DNA of 64,000 nucleotides, from assembly GCF_001650875.1 (NCBI RefSeq), contig NZ_LXYI01000024.1, positions 1 to 64,000 on the forward strand. The letters run 5' to 3'. Of the stretch, positions 28,562 to 37,373 are shown piece after piece; position 1 is the stretch's first letter, and each line of letters starts with the position of its first letter. The position numbers were made by a program, and so were the translations under genes. Under the pieces are notes generated by a model. It worked only from the letters and a program-made list of their open reading frames with translations, was not told where the DNA came from and ran no database searches. This DNA comes from Sulfitobacter sp. EhC04. Its GTDB lineage: Bacteria; Pseudomonadota; Alphaproteobacteria; Rhodobacterales; Rhodobacteraceae.

Positions 28562-29731
28562 TCAGACCTCCGCCACGGGCTGCGCCCGCTCGACCAGCCG
28601 GGCAAAGAAGGATGCGCCGATGGGTGCGATCTCATCGTTGAAATTGTACTTCGGATGATGCACGCCCGCGCCCTCGCCCTGGCCCAACAGCAGATAGGCC
28701 CCCGGCCGTGCCTCCAGCATGTAGGAGAAATCTTCCGCCCCCATGACCGGGGCGAAATCTGTCTCGACCCCTGCATTGCCCGCCACCTCTTCGGCGACAT
28801 CGGCGGCGAAACCGGTGCTTTTGGGGTCATTGACCGTCGGCGGATAGCCGAATTCAAAGTCCAGTTCCGCATGCAGATCAAAGCTGGCCGCATGGCCGTC
28901 CACGATGGCCTGCATCCGGCGCAGAACCATGGCCTGCACCTCCTTGTCAAAGGTGCGCACGGTGCCGTTGATATAGACCTCTTCGGGGATCACGTTGTCG
29001 GTGGTGCCGGTGTGGATCTGGGTGGTCGAGATCACCAGTTGCGACTGCGGGTTGGTGTTGCGGCTGACGATGGTCTGCAGCGATTGTACCAGCGCACAGG
29101 CGGCCACCACCGGGTCGATGCATTCATGGGGCCGCGCGCCATGGCCGCCCTGCCCGGTCAGCCGGATGGTAAAGGTATCCGCCGCCGCCATGATCGGCCC
29201 CGCCGTGGTATGGAACCGCCCGAAATCCAGCCCCGGCGCATTGTGCAGCGCATAGACCTGGGCGATGTCGAACCGGTCCATGACCCCCTCGTTCACCATG
29301 ACCTCACCGCCGCCGCCGGCCTCTTCGGCGGGCTGGAACAGCAGGGCGACACGGCCCGCGAAATTGCGCGTCTCGGCCAGGTATTTCGCCGCCCCCAGCA
29401 GCATCGCGGTATGGCCGTCATGGCCACAGGCATGCATCTTGCCCGCATGGGTGCTGGCGTATTCCAGCCCGGTTTCCTCAAGTATCGGCAGCGCGTCCAT
29501 GTCGGCGCGCAACCCGATGGTGGGGCCGTCGCCCTGCCCGTTGATGATCGCCACGATCCCGGAGGTGGCCACCCCTTCGTGCAGTTCGTCCACGCCAAAT
29601 TCGCGCAGCCGCGCCGCAACAAAGGCCGCCGTCTGGTGACACTCCAGCCCCAGTTCCGGGATGGTATGCAGATGCCGTCGCCATGCGGTCATATCCGCGC
29701 TGAAATCGGCGATGCGGTTGACAACAACCAT
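28562..29731 (-). CDS. M20 family amidohydrolase (hippurate-hydrolase type)
   Basis: A 389-residue cytoplasmic metalloamidase. The metal ligands are seen in MHACGHDGHTAMLLGAA (Cys-Gly-His with Asp/His), the catalytic Glu in FQPAEEAGGGGEV, a dimerisation domain with TGQGGHGARPHECIDP, and MGAEDFSYMLEARPGAY near the C-terminus. The family removes acyl or carbamoyl groups from amino acids and similar compounds. Being first in an operon with two ureohydrolases suggests that it processes an acylated or amide form of a guanidino compound; this is inference. Confidence 0.9.
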   Translation of the reverse strand: MVVVNRIADFSADMTAWRRHLHTIPELGLECHQTAAFVAARLREFGVDELHEGVATSGIVAIINGQGDGPTIGLRADMDALPILEETGLEYASTHAGKMHACGHDGHTAMLLGAAKYLAETRNFAGRVALLFQPAEEAGGGGEVMVNEGVMDRFDIAQVYALHNAPGLDFGRFHTTAGPIMAAADTFTIRLTGQGGHGARPHECIDPVVAACALVQSLQTIVSRNTNPQSQLVISTTQIHTGTTDNVIPEEVYINGTVRTFDKEVQAMVLRRMQAIVDGHAASFDLHAELDFEFGYPPTVNDPKSTGFAADVAEEVAGNAGVETDFAPVMGAEDFSYMLEARPGAYLLLGQGEGAGVHHPKYNFNDEIAPIGASFFARLVERAQPVAEV

Positions 29732-29795
29732 GGGCTGGACTCCTCGGGCTTAAATACTCACCTTCGCATCTGACACCACACAGGACCCGGTTGCA

Positions 29796-30617
29796 ATGGC
29801 ACAAGACCTCATCCACGACCCCGACGCGGGCATCGAACGGCTGCTTGAAATCATGCGCCGCCTGCGCGACCCGGACACCGGTTGCCCCTGGGACATCGAA
29901 CAGGATTTCGGCAGCATCGCCCCCTATACGATCGAGGAAGCCTATGAGGTCGCCGACGCCATCGCACGCGGGGACTGGGCCGAACTGGAGGGCGAATTGG
30001 GCGATCTGCTGCTGCAATCGGTCTATCATACGCAAATGGGCGCGGAGGCGGGGCATTTCACCTTTCAATCCGTGGTGCGCAACATCTCTGACAAGATGGT
30101 GGCCCGGCATCCGCATGTCTTTGGCGACGACTCCCGCGACAAATCCGCCGAGCAGCAAACCGCCGATTGGGAGGCGATCAAGGCGCGGGAACGTGCCGGC
30201 AAGGCGCAAAAGGGCGCGCTGGACGGTGTGGCGGTCGGGTTGCCCGCCCTGCTGCGCGCCTACAAGCTGCAAAAACGTGCCGCACGAGTGGGATTCGACT
30301 GGCCGGATACCGGCGAGGTAATCGCCAAGATCGCAGAGGAAGCCGCCGAACTGGTCGAAGCGCGCGACACCCTCGGACAGGATGAAATGGAAGAGGAATT
30401 CGGTGACCTGATGTTCGTGATGGCCAACCTGGGCCGCCATCTGGGGCTGGACCCGGAGGCAGCGCTGCGCGCGGCAAATGCCAAGTTCACCCGCCGTTTC
30501 GCCGGTGTGGAGGCGCAATTGGCCGCTGCGGGCAAACGCCCCGAAGACAGCACGCTGGAGGAGATGGACGCGCTTTGGGATGCAGTCAAGGCGCAGGAGC
30601 GCAAGACCGCCCCCTGA
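29796..30617 (+). CDS. mazG: nucleoside triphosphate pyrophosphohydrolase MazG
   Basis: A 273-residue housecleaning enzyme that hydrolyses (d)NTPs to monophosphates. It has two tandem MazG domains; the first contains LRDPDTGCPWDIEQDFGSIAPYT region residues and the EEAYEVADAI, ELEGELGDLLLQ metal-binding motifs, and the second has EEAAELVEARD and EEEFGDLMFVMANL. Length and duplication match the full-length enterobacterial type. It is divergent from the M20 operon with 64 bases between starts, and is followed after about 60 bases by the nucleoside hydrolase gene. Confidence 0.96.
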   Translation: MAQDLIHDPDAGIERLLEIMRRLRDPDTGCPWDIEQDFGSIAPYTIEEAYEVADAIARGDWAELEGELGDLLLQSVYHTQMGAEAGHFTFQSVVRNISDKMVARHPHVFGDDSRDKSAEQQTADWEAIKARERAGKAQKGALDGVAVGLPALLRAYKLQKRAARVGFDWPDTGEVIAKIAEEAAELVEARDTLGQDEMEEEFGDLMFVMANLGRHLGLDPEAALRAANAKFTRRFAGVEAQLAAAGKRPEDSTLEEMDALWDAVKAQERKTAP

Positions 30618-30676
30618 CACCGCCCCCCTTTTGTTCCGCCGTCAAACCCCCTATTTCAGCCAAAAGGAATTTTCCC

Positions 30677-31618
30677 ATGCCCCCACGCAAGATCATCATC
30701 GACACCGACCCCGGCCAGGACGATGCCGTCGCCATTTTGCTGGCGCTGGCCAGCCCCGAAGAGATCGAGGTGCTGGGCATCACCTGTGTTGCGGGCAATG
30801 TGCCGCTGGACCTGACATCGCGGAATGCGCGCATCGTCTGCGAACTGGCGGGCAAACCGGATGTCAAAGTGTTTGCAGGCTGCGACCGCCCGCTGGGCCG
30901 CGATCTGGTCACCGCTGAACATGTGCATGGCAAGACCGGCCTCGACGGCCCCGACCTGCCCGATCCCAGCATGCCGCTGCAGGACGGTCACGCGGTGGAT
31001 TACATCATCGACACCCTGCGCGCCGAGCCCGCAGGCAGTGTCACCCTGTGCCCGCTGGGGCCGCTGACCAACATCGCCACGGCGTTTGAAAAGGCCCCCG
31101 ACATCGTCGCAAAGGTGCAGGAGATCGTCCTGATGGGTGGCGGCTATTTCGAGGGGGGCAATATCACGCCCACTGCGGAATTCAACATCTACGTCGACCC
31201 GCAAGCCGCTGATATTGTTTTCAGATCAGGCGTTCCGCTGGTGGTCATGCCACTGGATGTGACACACAAGGCGCTGGTAACCAAGCCGCGCAACGATGCC
31301 TTTCGCGCGCTGAACACGCCCGCAGGCATTGCCGTGGCGCAGATGACCGACTTCTTCGAACGCTTCGACAAGGAGAAATACGGATCGAACGGCGCGCCGC
31401 TGCATGACCCCTGCGTCACCGCCTATCTGATCAACCCGGACCTGTTCACCGGCCGCCACATCAACGTGGAGATCGAGGTGACATCGGAACTGACCATGGG
31501 CATGACGGTCGCGGACTGGTGGCGCGTCACCGACCGTGCGCCCAATGCGATGTTCATGGGCGGCATTGACGCCGATGGCTTCTTTGCCCTGCTGACCGAA
31601 CGGCTGGCGCGGCTATGA
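30677..31618 (+). CDS. inosine-uridine preferring nucleoside hydrolase family
   Basis: A 313-residue hydrolase that cleaves the N-glycosidic bond of nucleosides. The N-terminal calcium-binding motif IIDTDPGQDDAVAILLAL is complete, NITPTAEFNIYVDPQAADIVF is typical of the fold, and the C-terminal DPCVTAYLINPDLF contributes the last metal/ligand Asp. AAAGGA is nine bases before the ATG at 30677. It overlaps the following GNAT gene. With mazG upstream it suggests nucleotide salvage or cleaning; the exact nucleoside is unknown. Confidence 0.93.
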   Translation: MPPRKIIIDTDPGQDDAVAILLALASPEEIEVLGITCVAGNVPLDLTSRNARIVCELAGKPDVKVFAGCDRPLGRDLVTAEHVHGKTGLDGPDLPDPSMPLQDGHAVDYIIDTLRAEPAGSVTLCPLGPLTNIATAFEKAPDIVAKVQEIVLMGGGYFEGGNITPTAEFNIYVDPQAADIVFRSGVPLVVMPLDVTHKALVTKPRNDAFRALNTPAGIAVAQMTDFFERFDKEKYGSNGAPLHDPCVTAYLINPDLFTGRHINVEIEVTSELTMGMTVADWWRVTDRAPNAMFMGGIDADGFFALLTERLARL

Positions 31619-32064
31619 GCGCCTCGCTCACCCTTGGCAAGCCGGAGCATCTGGACAAGCTTGTGGCCCTTGTTGCGGCCTTTCATGCCGAGGAAGGGAT
31701 CGTGATGACCGACGAGGCGCGCCACAAGGGCGTTGCCCCCTTGCTGGACGGCATCCCCCATGGTGCCGCCTATCTGATCGGCCCGCCCCGCGCGCCCATC
31801 GGCTATATCGTGATCACTTTTGGCTGGTCGGTTGAATTTGGCGGTCTGGATGCCATCATTGACGAGCTTTACATCCGCCCCGGCGTGCGCGGGCGTGGCA
31901 TTGCGTCAGAGGCGTTGATCGCCCTGCCCCGCGCGCTGGCGGGCGGCGGTCTGCGCGCGATCCATCTGGAAGTCGACAATACCAACGAGGCCGCCAAGAA
32001 GCTTTACCGCCGCGCTGGATTCGCGCCGCGCGACAACTATATGTTCATGTCGAGGAAGCTATGA
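31615..32064 (+). CDS. GNAT family N-acetyltransferase
   Basis: A 149-residue single-domain GNAT. The acetyl-CoA binding loop is IRPGVRGRGIASEAL (near residue 91), followed by the strand and helix with HLEVDNTNEAAKKLYRRAGF. It sits between the nucleoside hydrolase and selO genes with four-base overlaps on both sides, so expression is coupled. The substrate cannot be predicted. Confidence 0.9.
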   Translation: MSASLTLGKPEHLDKLVALVAAFHAEEGIVMTDEARHKGVAPLLDGIPHGAAYLIGPPRAPIGYIVITFGWSVEFGGLDAIIDELYIRPGVRGRGIASEALIALPRALAGGGLRAIHLEVDNTNEAAKKLYRRAGFAPRDNYMFMSRKL

Positions 32065-33473
32065 AAACACCCGCCTTTGACAACAGCTATGCCGCCCTGC
32101 CGGCGGCCTTTTATACAAGGCTGACCCCGACGCCGGTCAAGGCACCGAGGCTGCTCGCCTTCAATGATGACATGTCATATTTGACAGGTCTTGATGCGGT
32201 GCCGCCCGAGGACCGCGCGGCGGTGTTCAGCGGCAACCAGGTGCCGGACGGGGCCGCACCGCTGGCACAGCTTTATGCGGGGCATCAGTTCGGCACCTAT
32301 AATCCGCAGCTTGGCGATGGTCGCGCGATCCTGCTGGGCGAGGTTCTGGGCCGTGACGGCATCCGCCGCGACATCCAGTTGAAAGGCTCCGGTCCCACCC
32401 CCTATTCGCGCATGGGCGATGGCCGTGCCTGGATGGGCCCGGTGCTGCGCGAATACGTGGTCAGCGAGGCGATGCATGCCCTTGGCATCCCCACCACCCG
32501 CGCCCTGGCCGCCGTCGCCACGGGCGAGGACATCTGGCGCGAACAGGGTGCGCTGCCCGGTGCCGTCCTGACCCGCGTGGCGCGCAGCCACCTGCGGGTC
32601 GGCACCTTTCAGGTCTTTGCCCACAGGGGCGAGGTCGCGGCGCTGAAGACCCTGACCGACTACGCCATCCAGCGCCACTATCCGGATGCGAAAGGCCCGA
32701 TGGACCTGCTGCGCGCGGTCTGTGCCGCACAGGCCAGTCTGATCGCGCAATGGATGTCGGTCGGCTTCATCCACGGCGTGATGAACACCGACAATGCCGC
32801 GATTTCGGGCGAAACCATCGACTATGGCCCCTGCGCCTTCATGGATGCCTTTCACACGGGCCGGGTGTTCAGCTCCATCGACCAACAGGGCCGCTATGCC
32901 TATGGCAATCAGCCCAATATCGCGGTCTGGAACATGGCGCAGCTTGCGACGGCCCTGATCCAGCAGATGGAAGACAAGGACGCCGCCGTCGAAGAGGCAA
33001 CCGAGGTGATCCATGCGATGCCCAAGCAGATCGAGGAGGCCTGGCGGACACGTTTCGCCGCCAAGATCGGGATCGGCACGCCGGTGGCGGATGACACAGC
33101 GCTGATCGAGGATCTGCTGGCGCTGATGCAGAAGGATGGCGCGGATTTCACCAACACCTTCCGCGCGCTTGGCACTGACAACGCCCGCGATCAGTTCACC
33201 GACCGCGAGGCCTTTGACGCCTGGGCCAGCCGTTGGCGCAGCCGCATCGCGTCAGAGCCGGAACCGCTTGCGCTGATGAACGCCACCAACCCGGCGGTGA
33301 TCCCGCGCAATCACCGGATCGAACAGATGATCGAAGCTGCCGTGGCGGGCGACATGGCCCCCTTCGAGCGGCTGACAAAGGCACTGGCCACCCCGTTCGA
33401 GGTAACCGACCCGGAGCTTGCCCGCCCCCCGTCGCAGGACGAGATCGTGCCCGCAACCTTCTGCGGGACCTGA
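32061..33473 (+). CDS. selO: SelO-type protein adenylyltransferase (YdiU/UPF0061)
   Basis: A 470-residue pseudokinase-fold enzyme that transfers AMP to Ser, Thr or Tyr of target proteins in stress responses. Diagnostic segments are YAGHQFGTYNPQLGDGRAILLGE, LKGSGPTPYSRMGDGRAWMG and the active-site loop GVMNTDNAAISGETIDYGPCAFMD. The C-terminus ends FCGT; that penultimate-region Cys matches the redox residue that is selenocysteine in eukaryotic SelO. The start overlaps the GNAT stop by four bases. It is full length and has all the visible nucleotide-binding residues. Confidence 0.95.
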   Translation: MKTPAFDNSYAALPAAFYTRLTPTPVKAPRLLAFNDDMSYLTGLDAVPPEDRAAVFSGNQVPDGAAPLAQLYAGHQFGTYNPQLGDGRAILLGEVLGRDGIRRDIQLKGSGPTPYSRMGDGRAWMGPVLREYVVSEAMHALGIPTTRALAAVATGEDIWREQGALPGAVLTRVARSHLRVGTFQVFAHRGEVAALKTLTDYAIQRHYPDAKGPMDLLRAVCAAQASLIAQWMSVGFIHGVMNTDNAAISGETIDYGPCAFMDAFHTGRVFSSIDQQGRYAYGNQPNIAVWNMAQLATALIQQMEDKDAAVEEATEVIHAMPKQIEEAWRTRFAAKIGIGTPVADDTALIEDLLALMQKDGADFTNTFRALGTDNARDQFTDREAFDAWASRWRSRIASEPEPLALMNATNPAVIPRNHRIEQMIEAAVAGDMAPFERLTKALATPFEVTDPELARPPSQDEIVPATFCGT

Positions 33474-33482
33474 GCCGCCGGA

Positions 33483-34373
33483 TCAGCCGCCGGGAAAGAC
33501 CAGCTTTTTCGCCCGCGGTTTGCGGTTGATCAGGTAGATGCCCGCAGCCACCAGCACCAGCGCACCCCAGACCGATGCGGCCACGTTCTCTGACAGCAGC
33601 AGCCAGCCCAGGATTACCGAGAACACCGGCGACAGAAAGCTGAACGAGGCGACGGAGGATGCCGGATAGATCGACATCAGCCAGAACCATGCAAGGAACC
33701 CCAGGCTGGCCACCGCGATGATCTGGAACAGCAGACCCGCGATGTGCACAGGCTCGATCCCCCGGATCAGCGGCCCGAACAGCGGCGCGATCAACAGCAG
33801 GATCGGTGCGGAAATCGCCACCTGGAACATGAGCTGCAGCGCGGGCGGCACCTCTGAAAGCGGCGTGATCCGCACGCAGAGCACGATCCCCGCCCAGCAG
33901 AGCGCCGACGCCAGCGCCAGCAGGTCGCCGGTCCAGCTGGCCCCGGCCGCATCCCGGTCCAGCAGCGCAATCGCCACCCCCGCCATGGCCATGACCAAAC
34001 CCAGCACCTTGAGCCGGGTCAGCCCCTCGCCCGGAAACAGGAAATGCGCCAGGATCGCCAGCCAGACCGGCATCGTATAAAAGATCACCGAGACGCGGCT
34101 GACGGTGGAAATATCCAGTGCGATGAAAAGGCACATGAATTCAAAGGCAAAGAACAGGCCCGACAGGATGCCGCCAAGCCATGCGCGGCGCGGGATCTGC
34201 ATCGGCACGCCGCGCAGCTTCATCCAGATCAGCAGGACCACCACAGCACCCGCCGACCGCAGACCGGCAGAGAACACCGGGTTGAACCCGCCTGCGGTGA
34301 CCTTGACCACCACCTGGTTGAAAGCCAGGTGAAGGGCAAAGGCAATCAGCGCCGCCGCCCCGAAAAGGTCCAT
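33483..34373 (-). CDS. EamA/DMT family transporter
   Basis: A 296-residue inner-membrane protein with ten predicted helices in two EamA repeats (about 5-140 and 150-285). Typical pieces are VSRVSVIFYTMPVWLAILAH region and SVASFSFLSPVFSVILGWLLL. AAGGA six bases before the ATG at 34373 supports this start over upstream codons. The family exports amino acids, nucleosides or other metabolites, and the substrate is unknown. It converges on selO with 10 bases between stops. Confidence 0.9.
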   Translation of the reverse strand: MDLFGAAALIAFALHLAFNQVVVKVTAGGFNPVFSAGLRSAGAVVVLLIWMKLRGVPMQIPRRAWLGGILSGLFFAFEFMCLFIALDISTVSRVSVIFYTMPVWLAILAHFLFPGEGLTRLKVLGLVMAMAGVAIALLDRDAAGASWTGDLLALASALCWAGIVLCVRITPLSEVPPALQLMFQVAISAPILLLIAPLFGPLIRGIEPVHIAGLLFQIIAVASLGFLAWFWLMSIYPASSVASFSFLSPVFSVILGWLLLSENVAASVWGALVLVAAGIYLINRKPRAKKLVFPGG

Positions 34374-34528
34374 GTGATCCTTGCGTTCCATCCGCACAAC
34401 AACGGTCAGTAGATCGGGGAAGTCAATGCGCGATCAAACGCTTGTTGACGCGCCGCCGGTAATTTTCCCCGCTACGCCGAGGCGAAACATGCCACATTGG
34501 GGCAAACGAGCCATGAAAGGGAATGAAC

Positions 34529-35374
34529 ATGAGTCTGATGAAAACACTCGCCAAAGTCGCCATCGGTGTCGCGCTGGCGAAGGGTGCCAGCTCGATGATG
34601 AAGCGCAACGCAGCAGGCGGTTCGGGCAATGCCGGGGGCCTTGGCGGGCTGCTCGGTGGTCTGACCGGCGGCGGCGCGACCGGCCAGGTCGGACAGGGCC
34701 AGCGCATGGGTGGCAGCCACAGCCCCAAGGGCGGCCTTCAGGACATGATGGGCGGTCTGCTGGGTGGCAGGACCAGCACGGCGGGCGCTGCCTCGGGCGG
34801 ATTGGGCGGCCTGCTGGAAAGCCTTGGTGGTTCAGGGCGTTCGGGCGGTCTTGGCGGGATGCTGGGCGGTCTGGCCGGTGCTGCCGGTGCCGGTGGCCTG
34901 CTCTCCGGCACGGACGAGACCCTGCGCCGCCACCCCGAAAAGGAAAACGCCAGCTTCGGCGCGGTCCTGAACTCGCAGTTCGACAGCACGCCCGAACCCG
35001 AAATCGAACCTTCGCAGGATCAGGAAGCGCTGGCCGCCCTGATGCTGGCGGCGATGATCCAGGCGGCGAAATCCGATGGCACCTTTGACGAGGATGAAAA
35101 GGTAAAACTGCTGGATCACCTCGGCGAGGTCGATCAACAGGAGGCCGCCTTTGTCCAGGCGCAGATGCAGGCACCTGTGGATGTGGATGCGCTGGTCCGG
35201 GACACGCCCGAGGGCATGGGGCCGCAGATCTATGCGGTGTCGCTGCTGGCCATCGACCTCGACACCCAGCAGGAAGCGCAATACCTGCACAAGCTGGCGC
35301 AGGCCTACGGCATGACCCCGCAGGAAGTGAACGAGATTCACGCCGACATGGGGGTGCCGTCGCTTTACGCGTGA
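34529..35374 (+). CDS. DUF533 (YebE/TerB-like) protein with glycine-rich N-terminus
   Basis: A 281-residue protein. The first 140 residues are a Gly/Leu-rich low-complexity region with repeats such as LGGLLGGL and MLGGLAGA. The C-terminal 120 residues are the DUF533 domain: ALAALMLAAMIQAAKSDG, DEDEKVKLLDHLGEVD and YLHKLAQAYGMTPQEVNEI, with a TerB-like all-helical fold. The family is likely membrane linked; its role is unknown. AAAGGG seven bases before the ATG at 34529 favours it over the ATG at 34523. Confidence 0.88.
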   Translation: MSLMKTLAKVAIGVALAKGASSMMKRNAAGGSGNAGGLGGLLGGLTGGGATGQVGQGQRMGGSHSPKGGLQDMMGGLLGGRTSTAGAASGGLGGLLESLGGSGRSGGLGGMLGGLAGAAGAGGLLSGTDETLRRHPEKENASFGAVLNSQFDSTPEPEIEPSQDQEALAALMLAAMIQAAKSDGTFDEDEKVKLLDHLGEVDQQEAAFVQAQMQAPVDVDALVRDTPEGMGPQIYAVSLLAIDLDTQQEAQYLHKLAQAYGMTPQEVNEIHADMGVPSLYA

Positions 35375-35476
35375 TGTCGAACCTTGCGCATGTTTGACCG
35401 ATACCGGACCTTCGACGCAGCGCGCCGCGTAATGGTTCGAAACGCCCTCCAGCTCAGGCGATGTCCGGCCTGCGCC

Positions 35477-36232
35477 TTATGTCGCGCCCGACTCGAAGAG
35501 AACATTCGCCGCCACCGCGCTGCCGTCTTCATGCCAATCGGCCCAACCGGGAAAATCAAGGGGTTTGGCCTCGTCCAGACCGGACAGCCGCATGGACCAG
35601 TCATCCAGGTTTCGTTTCAGCCGGTCGTGAAGAACGTTTTCGTCTTCGTAGCTGTAGCCATGTCCCTGCACCCCGTAGGATATGAAGGGCGGAAGCACTG
35701 AAAAGCCGAGATAATGCATCGAGTACTGCACCGGCCATAACATCGTGTCGAAATTGCCACCCCGTCCGCCCGGACCAAAGGCCCCGCGCGGGGCCCCCGT
35801 CGTGACCGAGACCAGCGCGCGTCGCCCCCTGAAATATCCCGCATCATACCGCATCCGGCTGGTGTAAAGGCCGCCGCTGACAAATACCCGGTCCATCCAT
35901 CCTTTCAGCATCGCCGGGGGACCGTGCCACCATAACGGAAATTGCAGGATGACCAGATCGGCCTGTTCAAGCAGCCCGATTTCCGCCGCGACGTCGGCAG
36001 GCAAGGTGTCGGTCTTCCATGCATGGCGCTGCTCGTTCAGGGCCGCAAAACTTTCGGTCGCGGCCCGGCTTTTGTAGTGGTCGGCGCGTTCGACGGGGTC
36101 AAAGCCCGCTTGGTACAGGTCGCTGACCGTCACCGTGCCTCCCGCCGCGCGCAGCCTCTGCCCTGCGGTCTGGGTGAGCATGGCGTTATATGACCCCGGT
36201 GCCGGGTGAACATGAACAATATGGGTATGCAT
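35477..36232 (-). CDS. NAD(P)H-quinone oxidoreductase, flavodoxin-like fold (MdaB/KefF type)
   Basis: A 251-residue flavoprotein of the NQO1/MdaB family that reduces quinones or nitroaromatics by two-electron transfer. It shows HIVHVHPAPGSYNAML, LVILQFPLWWHGPPAMLKGWMDRVF (the classic WW-P-KGW motif) and VTTGAPRGAFGPGG. The C-terminal part is longer than in the minimal family. The start at 36232 has GGAG upstream. It is divergent from a LysR-type regulator, 93 bases away, which probably controls it. Confidence 0.92.
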   Translation of the reverse strand: MHTHIVHVHPAPGSYNAMLTQTAGQRLRAAGGTVTVSDLYQAGFDPVERADHYKSRAATESFAALNEQRHAWKTDTLPADVAAEIGLLEQADLVILQFPLWWHGPPAMLKGWMDRVFVSGGLYTSRMRYDAGYFRGRRALVSVTTGAPRGAFGPGGRGGNFDTMLWPVQYSMHYLGFSVLPPFISYGVQGHGYSYEDENVLHDRLKRNLDDWSMRLSGLDEAKPLDFPGWADWHEDGSAVAANVLFESGAT

Positions 36233-36325
36233 CTGCAACTCTCCGCTGACGGTTGACATCAGCTTCCATAGTAATGTTCATATTTGATGTGTCTTCGAAA
36301 GATTCATTGGCTTAGCATTGCAAGA
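36233..36325. promoter_or_regulatory. divergent promoter region of the quinone reductase and lysR genes
   Basis: The 93 bases carry an inverted repeat ACATCA (36256-36261) and TGATGT (36285-36290) and a TTGACA at 36253-36258 with a weak TTCATA 18 bases on, oriented towards lysR. AT-rich relative to surroundings. It is a likely LysR binding region by layout; the exact operator is not certain. Confidence 0.5.
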
Positions 36326-37198
36326 ATGAACAACAAGCTCGACTGGAACGATTACGAAATCATCCTGCGGATCGCGGACGCGGGGTCTTTGTCCGGGGCT
36401 GCGGAACAGATGGGGTCAAGCCATCCGACCCTGTTCCGCAAGATCAATGCTGTGGAAGAAAAGCTTGGCGTGCGGCTGTTTGATCGGCTCAGGACCGGGT
36501 ATCAGATTACGCCCGCAGGCGAAGAACTGGCATCCGCCGCCCGCCAGATTGCCGAACTGACCAACACCACCGAAAGGCGCCTGTCCGGGCAGGACCTGCG
36601 GCCCTCGGGTGTGGTGCGTGTGGCGACAACCGACACCTTGCTTTTCGGCATCCTCGCGGGGGAGATCGGCAGATTCCGGCAAGTGGAACCCGACATCATT
36701 CTTGATGTCTCCGTGTCGAATGAGATTTCCAATCTTTCGCTTCGCGAGGCCGATATCGCGATCAGACCCGCATCGTCGCCGGACGACCACCTTGTCGGGC
36801 GACGGCTGGGCGTTATCCGCCAGGGTATCTATGCGCATCGCTCGCTTGATCTTGACGCAGCCACCCGACCGGCATGGGGGGCCTTGCCCTGGGTCGGGCC
36901 AAGCGCGTCAATGGGGTATGGCCAGTTGCACAGATGGATGAAAAGCGCCGGTCTTGACGACGCGTGTGTGTGCCGTCTGGACAGTGTGCTGAGCATCTTT
37001 GCGGCGGTCCGGTCCGGTATCGGCGTTGCGGTTTTGCCGTGTTATCTGGCCGATGCCTGCGCCGAACTTGTCCGGCTTGGGGACCCGATTGATGACGTTG
37101 CGGTGGACCTTTGGATCTTGACCCATCCGGACCTGCGCCGCACAGCGCGCGTGCGGGCGGTTCTGGACCATTTCGGGAGAATTGGTGCGCGCCTGTGA
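36326..37198 (+). CDS. LysR family transcriptional regulator
   Basis: A 290-residue regulator. The winged helix-turn-helix is at the N-terminus (YEIILRIADAGSLSGAAEQMGSSHPTLFRKINAVEEKLG), and the effector domain follows, seen in LSIFAAVRSGIGVAVLPCYLAD. The HTH has PTLFRK where most LysR proteins have PSVSRQ-like residues, a variant found in a subgroup that regulates adjacent oxidoreductases. The start at 36326 (MNNKLDWND) fits the family. It is divergent from the quinone reductase gene and likely senses a redox-active compound. Confidence 0.92.
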   Translation: MNNKLDWNDYEIILRIADAGSLSGAAEQMGSSHPTLFRKINAVEEKLGVRLFDRLRTGYQITPAGEELASAARQIAELTNTTERRLSGQDLRPSGVVRVATTDTLLFGILAGEIGRFRQVEPDIILDVSVSNEISNLSLREADIAIRPASSPDDHLVGRRLGVIRQGIYAHRSLDLDAATRPAWGALPWVGPSASMGYGQLHRWMKSAGLDDACVCRLDSVLSIFAAVRSGIGVAVLPCYLADACAELVRLGDPIDDVAVDLWILTHPDLRRTARVRAVLDHFGRIGARL

Positions 37199-37373
37199 CG
37201 AGACGCAGTTGGCCATTCGCCCGTGACGTACAGGCGCGCCAAAGCCGTCGTTTTGCCACCTGCGCCAAACCCGGCGCACAATCCACACCGGAAAGGAAAA
37301 AGGCAGCCGGGGCCTGAATGCCCCCGCTGCCCTGTTTCCGCGAACCGCGAAATGCGGCGCAGTGCGGCCCGTG

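Noticed and set aside
27611-29773. A 720-codon open frame antisense to the ureohydrolase operon
   Set aside because: It mirrors three real genes, is rich in His, Arg and Gln as expected for antisense frames, and has no motif.
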